Positions 41,075 through 49,372 of a DNA stretch of 64,000 bases are shown in pieces. The stretch spans positions 5,669,501-5,733,500 of the forward strand of contig NZ_JAPEPX010000001.1 in NCBI RefSeq assembly GCF_026339935.1. Direction: 5' to 3'. Below the pieces are notes generated by a model that made no database searches, had not been told where the DNA came from, and worked only from the letters and a program-made list of their open reading frames with translations. Position numbers and translations under genes: made by a program. Within the stretch, counting starts at the first letter, position 1, and the number at the start of each line of letters is the position of its first letter. The DNA comes from Streptomyces sp. NBC_01551 (lineage in GTDB: Bacteria; Actinomycetota; Actinomycetes; Streptomycetales; Streptomycetaceae).

Positions 41075-41940
41075 TAGCCGGCGGCGAGCAGTACCGTGCC
41101 CGCCAGGGCCAGGCCGGCGCCGGCCGCCTGGACGGTGCGCAGCCGTTCCTTCAGGACGGCGAAGGCCGCGAGCGCGGTGATCACCGGGTACAGCGAGGAG
41201 AGCACCGCCGCGAGGGTCACGGGGCCGTTCTGGGCGGCGATGGAGTAGGTCCCGTTCGCGGCGACGTCCGCGAGGCCGACGAAGGCCAGGGCGGGCAGCA
41301 GCGCCCACAGGATCCGCGGGCCCGCGCCCTCCGGCAGGGCCGGGGTGCCGCGCCGGACCTGGACCCAGAGCGCCGCGCCGCCCGCGGCCACGTTGGTGAC
41401 GCGCTGGACGAAGAGCGCCAGGAACAGCCCGGTGACGGTGCTGGAGGCGTGCGAGATCAGTGCCATCACCGCGCCGAATCCGAAGGCCGCGACCAGGGTG
41501 AGGACGACCGCCTGCCGCTGCACGGGCGCGCCGCGCAGCTCCGGACCTCCGGCCAGGACGATGCCGACGACGGCCACCGCGATCCCGGCGAACTGGCCGG
41601 CGCCGGGGCGCTCGCCCAGCGCGAGGCCGGCCGCGACGGGAACGACCACCCCGAGCGAGCCGAGCGGCGAGACCACGCCCATGGGGCCGAGGGCGAGCGC
41701 CTTGTAGAAGCTCAGCATCGCGACCGGGCCGACCAGGCCGGCGGCGACCGCGAACCACAGCTGCGGGCCGGCCTCCCGCCAGGCGCCGGTGGCGAGGACC
41801 ACCGCGCCGAGGACGACGACGGCGACGACCTGCGAGACCACGACCACGGTGAGGGCGGGCAGGCGCCGGGTCAGCAGCCCGCCGCCGAAGTCGGCGAGAC
41901 CCCACAGCACTGCTGTGGCCAGGGCGAAGAGGGCGGTCAT
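41074..41940 (-). CDS. EamA/DMT-family transporter
   Basis: A 288-residue drug/metabolite transporter with ten hydrophobic helices in two EamA repeats (about 3-130 and 143-285). Typical elements are ALFALATAVLWGLADFGGG, FYKALALGPMGVVSPLGSLGVVVPVAAGLALGERPG at the end of repeat 1, and LSSLYPVITALAAFAVLKERL in repeat 2. Start ATG 41940. It is divergent from an XRE-cupin regulator with a repeat-rich control region between them, suggesting that the regulator controls this exporter. The substrate is unknown. Confidence 0.88.
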   Translation of the reverse strand: MTALFALATAVLWGLADFGGGLLTRRLPALTVVVVSQVVAVVVLGAVVLATGAWREAGPQLWFAVAAGLVGPVAMLSFYKALALGPMGVVSPLGSLGVVVPVAAGLALGERPGAGQFAGIAVAVVGIVLAGGPELRGAPVQRQAVVLTLVAAFGFGAVMALISHASSTVTGLFLALFVQRVTNVAAGGAALWVQVRRGTPALPEGAGPRILWALLPALAFVGLADVAANGTYSIAAQNGPVTLAAVLSSLYPVITALAAFAVLKERLRTVQAAGAGLALAGTVLLAAG

Positions 41941-41958
41941 GACAGGAGCCTCGCAGTA

Positions 41959-42028
41959 CAGTGCAGTGAACGGTGCAGTGCAGTGCACGGTAGTTCAGTC
42001 TGTTGGACTCTGCCAACCAAGATATTGG
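41959..42028. promoter_or_regulatory. Divergent EamA / XRE-cupin operator region
   Basis: The 93-bp gap is unusually AT-rich for this window. It contains repeated GTGCAGTG (41961-41968, 41973-41980, and an overlapping copy 41978-41985), ending in the dyad GTGCAC. Two linked palindromes follow: GTTGG-ACTCTG-CCAAC (42002-42017) and CCAA-GATA-TTGG (42017-42028), the second ending 5 bp before the regulator ATG. These are good candidate binding sites for the regulator. Confidence 0.55.
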
Positions 42029-42033
42029 ACGGA

Positions 42034-42639
42034 ATGGTGTCGGACCTCGAAGAGCTCACCCAGGCGCTCGCGCGCAACCTCAAGCGCTGGCGCGGTGAGC
42101 GCGGTTTCACCCTGGAAGCCCTGGCGGCCCGGGCGGGCGTCAGCCGGGGCATGATCATCCAGATCGAGCAGGCCCGTACGAACCCCAGCGTCGCGACCAC
42201 GGTGAAACTGGCCGACGCCCTCGGCGTCAGCATCACGACCCTGCTGGACCGCGAGCGCGGCCCCCGGGTGCACCTGGTGCCGCCGGGGGAGGGGGTACGG
42301 ATGTGGTCCACCGAGTCGGGCAGCGGCGCGACCATGCTGCTCGGCGACGACCGGCGCGGGCCGCTGGAGGTGTGGACGTACCGCCTGGAGCCGGGCGACG
42401 GCACGGCCTCGGACCCGCACCCCGCCGGGACGCTGGAGATGCTGCACGTCACGGCGGGGCGGCTCACGCTGGTCGTCGACGGGGAACCGCACGAGGTGCC
42501 GGCGGGCGGGGCCGTCTCCTTCGAGGCGAACCTTCCGCACGAGTACCGCAACGACGCGGCCGAGCCGATGGAGATGACCATGGCGATCTCGATCCCGCCG
42601 GTCGGCGCGGGCGGGGCGGAGCTGCCCGTACAGCGCTGA
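42034..42639 (+). CDS. XRE-family regulator with C-terminal cupin domain
   Basis: A 201-residue transcription factor. The N-terminal HTH_3 (about 9-65: LARNLKRWRGERGFTLEALAARAGVSRGMIIQIEQARTNPSVATTVKLADALGVSITTLL) is followed by a cupin_2 barrel (about 105-190) with TLEMLHVTAGRLTLVVDGEPHEVPAGGAVSFEANLPHEYRN. This combination senses small metabolites. Its neighbour is a divergent EamA exporter. ATG 42034; TTG 42025 is an alternative. Confidence 0.88.
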   Translation: MVSDLEELTQALARNLKRWRGERGFTLEALAARAGVSRGMIIQIEQARTNPSVATTVKLADALGVSITTLLDRERGPRVHLVPPGEGVRMWSTESGSGATMLLGDDRRGPLEVWTYRLEPGDGTASDPHPAGTLEMLHVTAGRLTLVVDGEPHEVPAGGAVSFEANLPHEYRNDAAEPMEMTMAISIPPVGAGGAELPVQR

Positions 42640-42653
42640 CTCCTAGCGCGCCA

Positions 42654-43058
42654 TCACAAGGCGGGGATCTCGATCGCGGGGCAGCGGTCCATGACCATCT
42701 CCAGCCCGGCCCCGCGGGTGCGGGCGAAGGCGGCCTCGTCGAGCACGTCCAGCTGGAACCAGACGGCCTTCGCGCCGACCGCCACGGCCTCGTCGGCGAC
42801 CGCGCCGGCGAGGGAGCTGTTCACGAAGACGTCCACCACGTCCACCGCGAACGGAATCGCCTCCAGCGAGGGGTACCCCTGCTCGCCGTGCACCGTCTCG
42901 GCCTTGGGGTGCACCGGGATCACGCGCTTGCCGAACCTCTGGAGCACCCGGGCCACGCCGTACGCGGCGCGGTCCTGGTTGTTCGACAGGCCCACCACCG
43001 CCCAGGTGTCGCCGAGTTCGGTAAGGATCCTGCGGATGGTCGCCGGGTCGCCGTACAC
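42654..43058 (-). CDS. CoA-binding domain protein
   Basis: A 134-residue Rossmann-fold protein of the YccU/CoA_binding_2 type. WAVVGLSNNQDRAAYGVARVLQRFGKRVIPVHPKAETVHGEQGYPSLEAIP is the signature (nucleotide loop GLSNNQ). Then VDVVDVFVNSSLAGAVADEAVAVGAKAVWFQLDV and the conserved C-terminal MDRCPAIE. Ligand is probably CoA; the function is unknown. Confidence 0.88.
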   Translation of the reverse strand: MYGDPATIRRILTELGDTWAVVGLSNNQDRAAYGVARVLQRFGKRVIPVHPKAETVHGEQGYPSLEAIPFAVDVVDVFVNSSLAGAVADEAVAVGAKAVWFQLDVLDEAAFARTRGAGLEMVMDRCPAIEIPAL

Positions 43059-43190
43059 GTGTGCCGCCTCCTGCTGCTCGTACTCTCACCCGCGGCCCGG
43101 CCGATCCGCCGGCCCGCACCGGCGACAACCGGAGACCGGCCTGTTCGATTCCCAGCCGGGCGGCGCCGGGGCACGGCTTAGGGTGGAGCG

Positions 43191-43817
43191 GTGAAGGCAA
43201 ACCAGTATGTGACGGTGGCCCGTGAGGGCGTGCACGAGGCGGAGATCAACCGCTCGCGCTTCCTGTGCTCGCTCGCTCCCGCCGCGACCGAGGAGGAGGC
43301 GCAGGAGTTCATCGCGCGCGTCCGCAAGGAGCACCCCACCGCCACGCACAACTGCTTCGCCTACGTCATCGGCGCCGACGCCTCCGTCCAGAAGGCCAGC
43401 GACGACGGCGAGCCCGGCGGCACCGCCGGGGTGCCCATGCTCCAGATGCTGACGCGCCGGGACGTCCGGTACGCCGTCGCCGTGGTGACCCGCTACTACG
43501 GCGGCGTGAAGCTCGGCGCCGGCGGGCTCATCCGGGCCTACGGCGGAGTCGTCGGCGAGGCGCTCGACGCGCTCGGCACCGTCACCCGCCGCCGCTACCG
43601 GCTGGCCACCGTCACCGTCGACCACCAGCGGGCCGGCAAGACCCAGAACGACCTGCGCTCCACCGGCCGCACCGTCGTGGACCTGCGCTACGGGGCCGAG
43701 GTCGAGATCGAGGTGGCCCTTCCCGAGGCAGACCTGCCCGCCTTCGAGGCCTGGCTCGCCGACAGCACGGCGGGCAGCGCCACCCTCACCCTCGGCGGCG
43801 AGACGTACGCGCCGTAG
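43191..43817 (+). CDS. YigZ/IMPACT-family protein
   Basis: A 208-residue protein with an N-terminal UPF0029 (IMPACT) domain: the pattern RSRFLCSLAPAATEEEAQEFI, HPTATHNCFAYVIG, SDDGEPGGTAGVPMLQML and VTRYYGGVKLGAGGLIRAYGG is diagnostic. A short C-terminal ferredoxin-like DUF1949 domain follows (about 145-205). Its eukaryotic relative regulates GCN2; the bacterial role is thought to involve RNA/translation but is unsettled. GTG start behind GGTGGAG. Confidence 0.92.
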   Translation: MKANQYVTVAREGVHEAEINRSRFLCSLAPAATEEEAQEFIARVRKEHPTATHNCFAYVIGADASVQKASDDGEPGGTAGVPMLQMLTRRDVRYAVAVVTRYYGGVKLGAGGLIRAYGGVVGEALDALGTVTRRRYRLATVTVDHQRAGKTQNDLRSTGRTVVDLRYGAEVEIEVALPEADLPAFEAWLADSTAGSATLTLGGETYAP

Positions 43818-43929
43818 GAGAGGCCCGTCTTCCCGACCCGGCCTGTGTGACCCCGGTGACGGGTTAGCGTAGAGGGGGGCACAGTGCCACGATTCGACCC
43901 GGGGGAGAGACCATGCGCGGCGGCGGCGA

Positions 43930-45099
43930 GTGAAGTTCCTGCACACCTCCGACTGGCACCTCGGCCGGGCCTTCCACCGCGTGAACCTGCTCGGCGCCCA
44001 GGCCGCCTTCATCGACCACCTCGTCGAGACCGTCCGCGAGCACGAGGTCGACGCCGTCCTCGTCGCCGGTGACGTCTACGACCGCGCCGTCCCACCGCTG
44101 CCCGCCGTCGAGCTGTTCGACCAGGCCCTGCACCGGCTCGCCGACCTCGGCGTGCCGACCGTGATGATCTCCGGGAACCACGACTCCGCCCGCCGCCTCG
44201 GCGTCGGGGCCGGGCTGATCGACCGGGCCGGGATCCACCTCAGGACCGACCCGGCCGGCTGTGCCGACCCCGTGGTGCTGGCCGACGTACACGGCGAGGT
44301 GGCCCTGTACGGGCTGCCGTACCTGGAACCGGCCCTGGTCAAGGACCGGTTCGGCGCCGGGCAGGTCAGCCACGAGGCCGTACTGGGCGCGGCCATGGAC
44401 CGGATCCGGGCCGACCTGGCCACCCGCCCGCCCGGCACCCGATCCGTCGTCCTCGCCCATGCCTTCGTCACCGGCGGGCAGGCCAGCGACAGCGAGCGCG
44501 ACATCACCGTCGGCGGGGTCGAGGCCGTGCCCGCCGCCGTCTTCGACGGGGTGGACTACGCCGCCCTCGGCCACCTCCACGGCTGTCAGGCGATCAACGA
44601 ACGGGTCCGCTACTCGGGTTCCCCGCTCGCCTACTCCTTCTCCGAGGCCGACCACCGCAAGACCATGTGGCTGATCGAACTCGGGGCGCGGGGGGAGATC
44701 GTGGGCGCCGAGCGGATCGCCACCCCCGTGCCGCGGGCACTCGCCCGGCTGCGGGGACCCCTGGAGGAACTCCTCGACGATCCCGCGCACGCCGCCTGCG
44801 AGGACCGCTGGGTCGAGGCCACCCTCACCGACCCCGTGCGCCCCGAGGACCCGATGGCCCGCCTCGCCGCCCGCTTCCCGCACGTCCTCAGCCTCGCCTT
44901 CGACCCCGAGGGCCGCGAGGAGGACAGCGCGGGCACGTACGCGCAGCGCCTCAAGGGCCGCAGCGACCAGGAGATCGCCGAGGACTTCGTCGCCCACGTC
45001 CGCGGCGGGGGCGCCGCCAGCGAGGCCGAACGGGCCGTGCTCCAGGGCGCCTTCGACGACGTACGCACCGACGCCACGCGTCAGGAGACCCTGCGATGA
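43930..45099 (+). CDS. sbcD: Exonuclease SbcCD nuclease subunit SbcD
   Basis: A 389-residue Mre11-type metallophosphoesterase. Motifs: HTSDWHLGR (Asp8, His10), VAGDVYDRA, ISGNHDSARRL, VLAHAFVTGG and the GHLHG metal histidines. It forms with SbcC a complex that opens hairpins and processes DNA ends at blocked forks. The GTG at 43930 is used. Its stop overlaps the sbcC start by 4 bp (ATGA), a coupled operon. Confidence 0.95.
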   Translation: MKFLHTSDWHLGRAFHRVNLLGAQAAFIDHLVETVREHEVDAVLVAGDVYDRAVPPLPAVELFDQALHRLADLGVPTVMISGNHDSARRLGVGAGLIDRAGIHLRTDPAGCADPVVLADVHGEVALYGLPYLEPALVKDRFGAGQVSHEAVLGAAMDRIRADLATRPPGTRSVVLAHAFVTGGQASDSERDITVGGVEAVPAAVFDGVDYAALGHLHGCQAINERVRYSGSPLAYSFSEADHRKTMWLIELGARGEIVGAERIATPVPRALARLRGPLEELLDDPAHAACEDRWVEATLTDPVRPEDPMARLAARFPHVLSLAFDPEGREEDSAGTYAQRLKGRSDQEIAEDFVAHVRGGGAASEAERAVLQGAFDDVRTDATRQETLR

Positions 45100-48000
45100 G
45101 GCTGCACCGGCTCCGGGTCACCGCCTTCGGCCCCTTCGCCGAGCCCCAGGAGATCGACTTCGACGCCCTGTCCGGCGCCGGCATCTTCCTCCTGCACGGC
45201 CCCACCGGCGCCGGCAAGACCTCCGTCCTCGACGCCGTCTGCTACGCCCTGTACGGATCCGTGCCCGGCTCCCGCCAGGCCCCCGGCACCAGCCTGCGCA
45301 GCGATCACTCCGCCCCCGACACCCCGACCGAGGTCACCCTCGAACTCACCGCCGGCGGCCGCCGCCTGGAGATCACCCGGCGGCCCGAGCAGGACCGGCC
45401 GAAGAAGCGCGGCTCGGGCACGACCAAGGACAAGGCGCAGAGCTCGCTGCGCGAGCACACCGGAGAGGGCTGGGAGCCCCTGAGCCGCTCCCACCAGGAG
45501 ATCGGCGAGGAGGTCGAGCAGCTGCTCGGCATGAGCCGCGAGCAGTTCTGCCAGGTCGTGCTGCTCCCGCAGGGGGAGTTCGCGCGCTTCCTGCGGGCCG
45601 ACGAGGGGGCGCGGGGCCGGCTGCTCGGCCGGCTCTTCGACACCCGCCGCTTCGCCGCCGTCGAGACCCTGCTCGCCGAGCGCCGCCGCGCCGCCGAGGC
45701 GAAGGTCCGGGCCGGCGACGAGAAGGTGCTCGGCACCGCCCAGCGGCTCGCCCAGGCCGCCGGGCACGGCGTCGACCTGCGCGACTGGCCGATGCCCCGG
45801 CACCAGCCCGGCGACCCCGGCCTCGCCGAGGCGGTCCGGGCCTGGGCGGCCGTCGCCCGCTGCTCCGCCCGGGAGCGGCAGACCGTCGCCGAGTACGCCC
45901 TCGCCGCCGTCGAAGGGCGGGACGCCGCCGCCCGGCGCGCCGCCGAGGACGCCCGGGAGCTCGACCGGCTGCAACGCCGGCACGCCGAGACGGCCCGCCG
46001 GGCCGCCCTGCTGGCCGGGGCCGCGCCCGAGCGGGAACGGGTGCGCCACCTGCTCGACCGGGCCCGGCGCGGCGCCCTGGTCGCCCCCGCCCTGGAACTG
46101 CGCGGAGCCGCCTACGCCGCGCACCTGACCGCCGCCCACGCGGAGAACGCCGCCCGGGCGCAGCTCCCGGCCACCCTCGCCGAGGCCGGGACCGAACAGC
46201 TCGGCTCCGTCGAGCAGCGCCTGCGGGAGGAACTCGGGGCGGTCGGCGCCGCACACCGCTCCGAGCAGCGCAGCGCCGAGATCGGCCGCGAGCGCGCCAC
46301 CCTGGAGCGGGAGGCCCGCGCCGCGGAGGAGCAGCACCAGGAGTCCGCCGAGTGGCTCGCCCGCTGGGACGACACCCGGGCCGCGCTGGCCGGCCGGGTG
46401 GAGGCCGCCCAGCAGGCCGCGACCCTGGGCGAGCAGCTCGCCGGGAAGCTGGAACCCGCCCGGATGCAGCTGAAGGCCGCCCGGCGGCGCGACGAGCTGG
46501 ACGCCGAGGCGGAGGTCGCCTCCGGCGAGCTGCTCTCCGTGAGGGACGAGTCCGCCGCCGCGCGCGAACGCTGGCTGGAGCTGAAGGAGGCCCGGCTGCG
46601 CGGGATCGCCGCCGAGCTGGCCGAGGCGCTGGAGGCGGGCCGGCCGTGCACCGTGTGCGGCTCCGCGCAGCACCCGGATCCGGCGCGGCCCGCCCCCGGA
46701 CACGTGGACCGGGCCGCCGAGGACGCCGCCCACGCCCGCTTCGAGGAGGCCGAGGAGCGCAGGGCCGCCGTCGAGCGGAAACGCGCCGCCGTCCGCGAGG
46801 CCCGCGCCGAGGCCGCGGCCGCCGCTGGCGAGGCCACCACCGCCGAACTGCTGGAACTCACCGCCGACCTGAGCTCCCGGCACGCCGGCGCCCACGCGGC
46901 GGCCGCCGGGCTGCACGCCGCCCGGGAGCAGCTCGCCCGAGCCGAGCGGGAGCACGCCGCGCGCAGCTCCGACCGGCTGGACGCCGAACGCCGCGCCGCC
47001 GCCCGGATCTCGCGCCGGGAAGCGCTGGACCGCGAACAGGCCTCCCTGGAGGCCGAGCTCGCCCTCGTCCGGGGAGACGCGCCCACGGTCGCCGCCCGCG
47101 CCCGGATCCTGGAGGACCGGATCCGCATGGTCACCGGCGCCGCCCACGCGCTGCGCCGGGCCGAGACCACCGCCGCCCGCCTGAAGGAGGCCGACGACCA
47201 GTTGGCCGACGCCGCGTTCAAGGCGGGCTTCGACACCGTCGACGCCGCCGCCGACGCGGTGCTCCCCGAGTACGAACGCACCGCCCTCCAGCACCGGGCG
47301 GACGCCTGGCAGGCCGAGGAGGCGATGCTCGCCGACCGGCAGGCCGAGGCCGACACCGCGGCGGCCGCCGCGCTGCCCCCGGCCGATCCGGAGACCGCCC
47401 AGGCCTATGCGGAGCGGGCCGCCGCGAAACTTCGTACGGCCGGCTCTGCCTACGACGCCGCCCGGGTCCGCTGCGCCGAGCTCGACCGGCTCTCCCGGCA
47501 GGCCGAGCAGGAGCTGCGCGCGATGGGCCCGCTGCGCGAGGAGTACGACCGGGTGGCCCGGCTCGCCGGACTCACCGCGGGCACCTCCGCCGACAACGAG
47601 CGCAAGATGCGGCTGGAGGCGTACGTCCTGGCCGCCCGGCTGGAGCAGGTCGCCGCCGCGGCGACGGTACGGCTGCTGCGCATGTCCGGCGGCCGCTACA
47701 CCCTCGTCCACTCGGACGCGAAGACCGGCGGGCGGGGCCGCTCCGGCCTCGGCTTGCACGTGGTCGACGCCTGGACCGGCAGCGAGCGCGACACCGCCAC
47801 CCTCTCGGGCGGGGAGACCTTCTTCGCCTCGCTCGCGCTGGCCCTGGGACTGGCCGACGTGGTCACCGACGAGGCGGGCGGCATGCGCCTCGACACCCTG
47901 TTCATCGACGAGGGCTTCGGCAGCCTCGACGACCAGGCGCTGGACGAGGTCCTCGACGTTCTGGACTCGCTGCGCGAACGGGACCGCAGCGTGGGCATCG

Positions 48001-48110
48001 TGAGCCACGTCGCGGACCTGCGCACCCGGGTGCAGGCGCAGCTGGAGATCGTCAAGCAGCGCGGCGGCTCGGTGGTGCGCCACCGCACGGCGGCCGCGCT
48101 CGCGGACTGA
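45096..48110 (+). CDS. sbcC: Exonuclease SbcCD ATPase subunit SbcC
   Basis: A 1004-residue Rad50/SMC-type ATPase. N-terminal Walker A GPTGAGKTS (35-43) and Q-loop region REQFCQVVLLPQGEFARFL; long Ala/Glu/Arg-rich coiled coils; a zinc hook CTVCG at the apex (Cys518, Cys521); and the C-terminal signature LSGGE followed by Walker B LFIDEGFGSLD. It bridges DNA and powers the SbcD nuclease. Coupled to sbcD. The last codons and TGA fall inside a tandem repeat that extends into the intergenic region. Confidence 0.95.
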   Translation: MRLHRLRVTAFGPFAEPQEIDFDALSGAGIFLLHGPTGAGKTSVLDAVCYALYGSVPGSRQAPGTSLRSDHSAPDTPTEVTLELTAGGRRLEITRRPEQDRPKKRGSGTTKDKAQSSLREHTGEGWEPLSRSHQEIGEEVEQLLGMSREQFCQVVLLPQGEFARFLRADEGARGRLLGRLFDTRRFAAVETLLAERRRAAEAKVRAGDEKVLGTAQRLAQAAGHGVDLRDWPMPRHQPGDPGLAEAVRAWAAVARCSARERQTVAEYALAAVEGRDAAARRAAEDARELDRLQRRHAETARRAALLAGAAPERERVRHLLDRARRGALVAPALELRGAAYAAHLTAAHAENAARAQLPATLAEAGTEQLGSVEQRLREELGAVGAAHRSEQRSAEIGRERATLEREARAAEEQHQESAEWLARWDDTRAALAGRVEAAQQAATLGEQLAGKLEPARMQLKAARRRDELDAEAEVASGELLSVRDESAAARERWLELKEARLRGIAAELAEALEAGRPCTVCGSAQHPDPARPAPGHVDRAAEDAAHARFEEAEERRAAVERKRAAVREARAEAAAAAGEATTAELLELTADLSSRHAGAHAAAAGLHAAREQLARAEREHAARSSDRLDAERRAAARISRREALDREQASLEAELALVRGDAPTVAARARILEDRIRMVTGAAHALRRAETTAARLKEADDQLADAAFKAGFDTVDAAADAVLPEYERTALQHRADAWQAEEAMLADRQAEADTAAAAALPPADPETAQAYAERAAAKLRTAGSAYDAARVRCAELDRLSRQAEQELRAMGPLREEYDRVARLAGLTAGTSADNERKMRLEAYVLAARLEQVAAAATVRLLRMSGGRYTLVHSDAKTGGRGRSGLGLHVVDAWTGSERDTATLSGGETFFASLALALGLADVVTDEAGGMRLDTLFIDEGFGSLDDQALDEVLDVLDSLRERDRSVGIVSHVADLRTRVQAQLEIVKQRGGSVVRHRTAAALAD

Positions 48111-48190
48111 GCTGAGGAGCCGCGCTCACGGGACGAGCTGAGGAGCCGCGCTCACGGACTGAGCGGAGAGGCCGCGCTCACGGACTGAGC
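48104..48190. repeat. Degenerate 26-27-bp tandem repeats spanning two convergent gene ends
   Basis: Three to four tandem copies of a unit like GGACTGAGCTGAGGAGCCGC followed by GCTCACG: 48104-48130, 48131-48156 (one base shorter), about 48157-48183, then a partial copy. The first contains the sbcC TGA and the third contains the Lrp gene's stop (TCA on this strand). Confidence 0.75.
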
Positions 48191-48624
48191 GGCCTGCGCG
48201 GGAGCGGCGAGGAGTACACGATGCTGGTGGTGACGGCGCCCAGGCCCGCGATCCGGCCCGTGACCTCCTCCAGGTGCGCCATCGAGCGGGCGGCGACCTT
48301 GAGGACGAAACAGTCGTCGCCCGTGACGTGGTGGGCCTCCAGGATCTCCGGAGTGGATTCCAGCAGGTCGTGGAACGGCTTGTAGTTGCCGTGCGGATAG
48401 CGCAGCCGGACCAGGGCGAGGATCGACTTGCCCAGCTTCTCCGGGTCGACCACGGCCGTGTACCCAGTGATCACACCGGCCTCCTCCAGCCGGCGCACCC
48501 GCTCGGTGACGGCGCTCGACGACATCGACACGGTGCGCGCGAGCTCGGCGAACGTGGCCCGGCCGTCCGCCTGGAGGGCCGTCAGGATGCGCCAGTCCGT
48601 GGCGTCAGGGGAATACTCGGTCAT
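48178..48624 (-). CDS. Lrp/AsnC-family transcriptional regulator
   Basis: A 148-residue feast/famine regulator. The N-terminal winged HTH (DATDWRILTALQADGRATFAELARTVSMSSSAVTERVRRLEEAGVITGYTAVVDPEKLG) is followed by a RAM/AsnC effector domain (LEAHHVTGDDCFVLKVAARSMAHLEEVTGRI). Divergent from the rhodanese gene, which it may control. An inverted repeat (CCCCGGCC/GGCCGGGG, about 48648-48674) lies in the shared 94-bp promoter region. Confidence 0.92.
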   Translation of the reverse strand: MTEYSPDATDWRILTALQADGRATFAELARTVSMSSSAVTERVRRLEEAGVITGYTAVVDPEKLGKSILALVRLRYPHGNYKPFHDLLESTPEILEAHHVTGDDCFVLKVAARSMAHLEEVTGRIAGLGAVTTSIVYSSPLPRRPLSP

Positions 48625-48647
48625 GCCGCAGATCTAGCAGGTCAATC

Positions 48648-48674
48648 CCCGGCCGGACAACCGGAAGGCCGGGG
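48648..48674. promoter_or_regulatory. Inverted repeat in the Lrp-rhodanese intergenic region
   Basis: CCCCGGCC and GGCCGGGG, flanked by AAT/AATT, form a dyad between the divergent Lrp and rhodanese genes. A candidate Lrp-type binding site. Confidence 0.4.
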
Positions 48675-48718
48675 AATTCCACTTCCCGAGATGATCAAGC
48701 GCTCGTAGATTTTCAGCC

Positions 48719-49252
48719 ATGACGACGACACAGACCAGCACCACGACCGCCACCACCACAGCCGCCGCCATCGCCCCCAACCCGGTCCTGCGGGTCCCCC
48801 CGGCCAGCCCGGCCGCCGCGGCCGCCTACTTCGCCGCCAGCCTCGCCTTCCACGCGGACGTGTCGGACGTCGCCGCCGCCTTCAAGGCCCACCGCGAGCA
48901 GGGCGCCGCACTCGGCTTCCAGCTCGTCGACTCCCGCTCCACCCCGTCCTGGGACCAGGCCCACGTGCCCGGCGCGATCCACCTGCCCACCGCGCTGATC
49001 CCCGAGCAGGCCGAGCGGCTCCTCGACAAGAACGTCCCGGTGGTCACGTACTGCTGGGGCCCCGGCTGCAACGGCGCCACCCGCTCCGCGCTCGCCCTGG
49101 CCGAACTCGGCTTCCGGGTCAAGGAGATGCTCGGCGGCATCGAGTACTGGATCCGGGAAGGCTTCGAGGTCGAGACCTGGCAGGGCAGCGAGCAGCGCGC
49201 CGAGGCCGACCCGCTGACCGCGCCCACGGACTCCGACGACTGCGGCTGCTGA
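48719..49252 (+). CDS. Rhodanese-like sulfurtransferase domain protein
   Basis: A 177-residue single rhodanese domain (about 55-160). The N terminus is Thr-rich and disordered. The domain shows LVDSRSTPSWDQAHVPGAIHLPT, and the active-site loop VTYCWGPGCNGATRSALAL where the first Cys is the likely persulfide carrier. The C terminus ends DDCGC, a possible extra metal or sulfur site. Divergent Lrp regulator upstream, terminator downstream. Confidence 0.9.
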   Translation: MTTTQTSTTTATTTAAAIAPNPVLRVPPASPAAAAAYFAASLAFHADVSDVAAAFKAHREQGAALGFQLVDSRSTPSWDQAHVPGAIHLPTALIPEQAERLLDKNVPVVTYCWGPGCNGATRSALALAELGFRVKEMLGGIEYWIREGFEVETWQGSEQRAEADPLTAPTDSDDCGC

Positions 49253-49270
49253 CAGCTGAACGGAACGGAA

Positions 49271-49306
49271 CGGGCCGCTCGCTCCCCGGGGGAGGCGAGC
49301 GGCCCG
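49271..49306 (+). terminator. Terminator after the rhodanese gene
   Basis: Perfect 12-bp stem CGGGCCGCTCGC (49271-49282) / GCGAGCGGCCCG (49295-49306), followed by TCCGTGTG. Confidence 0.8.
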
Positions 49307-49372
49307 TCCGTGTGCCGTGCGGCCGTGTGGCATGCGGCGGTGTGGCCGTGTGGCCCGTGGGACCTGGCGGGA

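Noticed and set aside
45081..48083. 1000-codon minus-strand open frame opposite sbcC
   Set aside because: Antisense artefact of high G/C third positions; its product is Gly/Gln-rich and featureless, while sbcC has all Rad50-type motifs.
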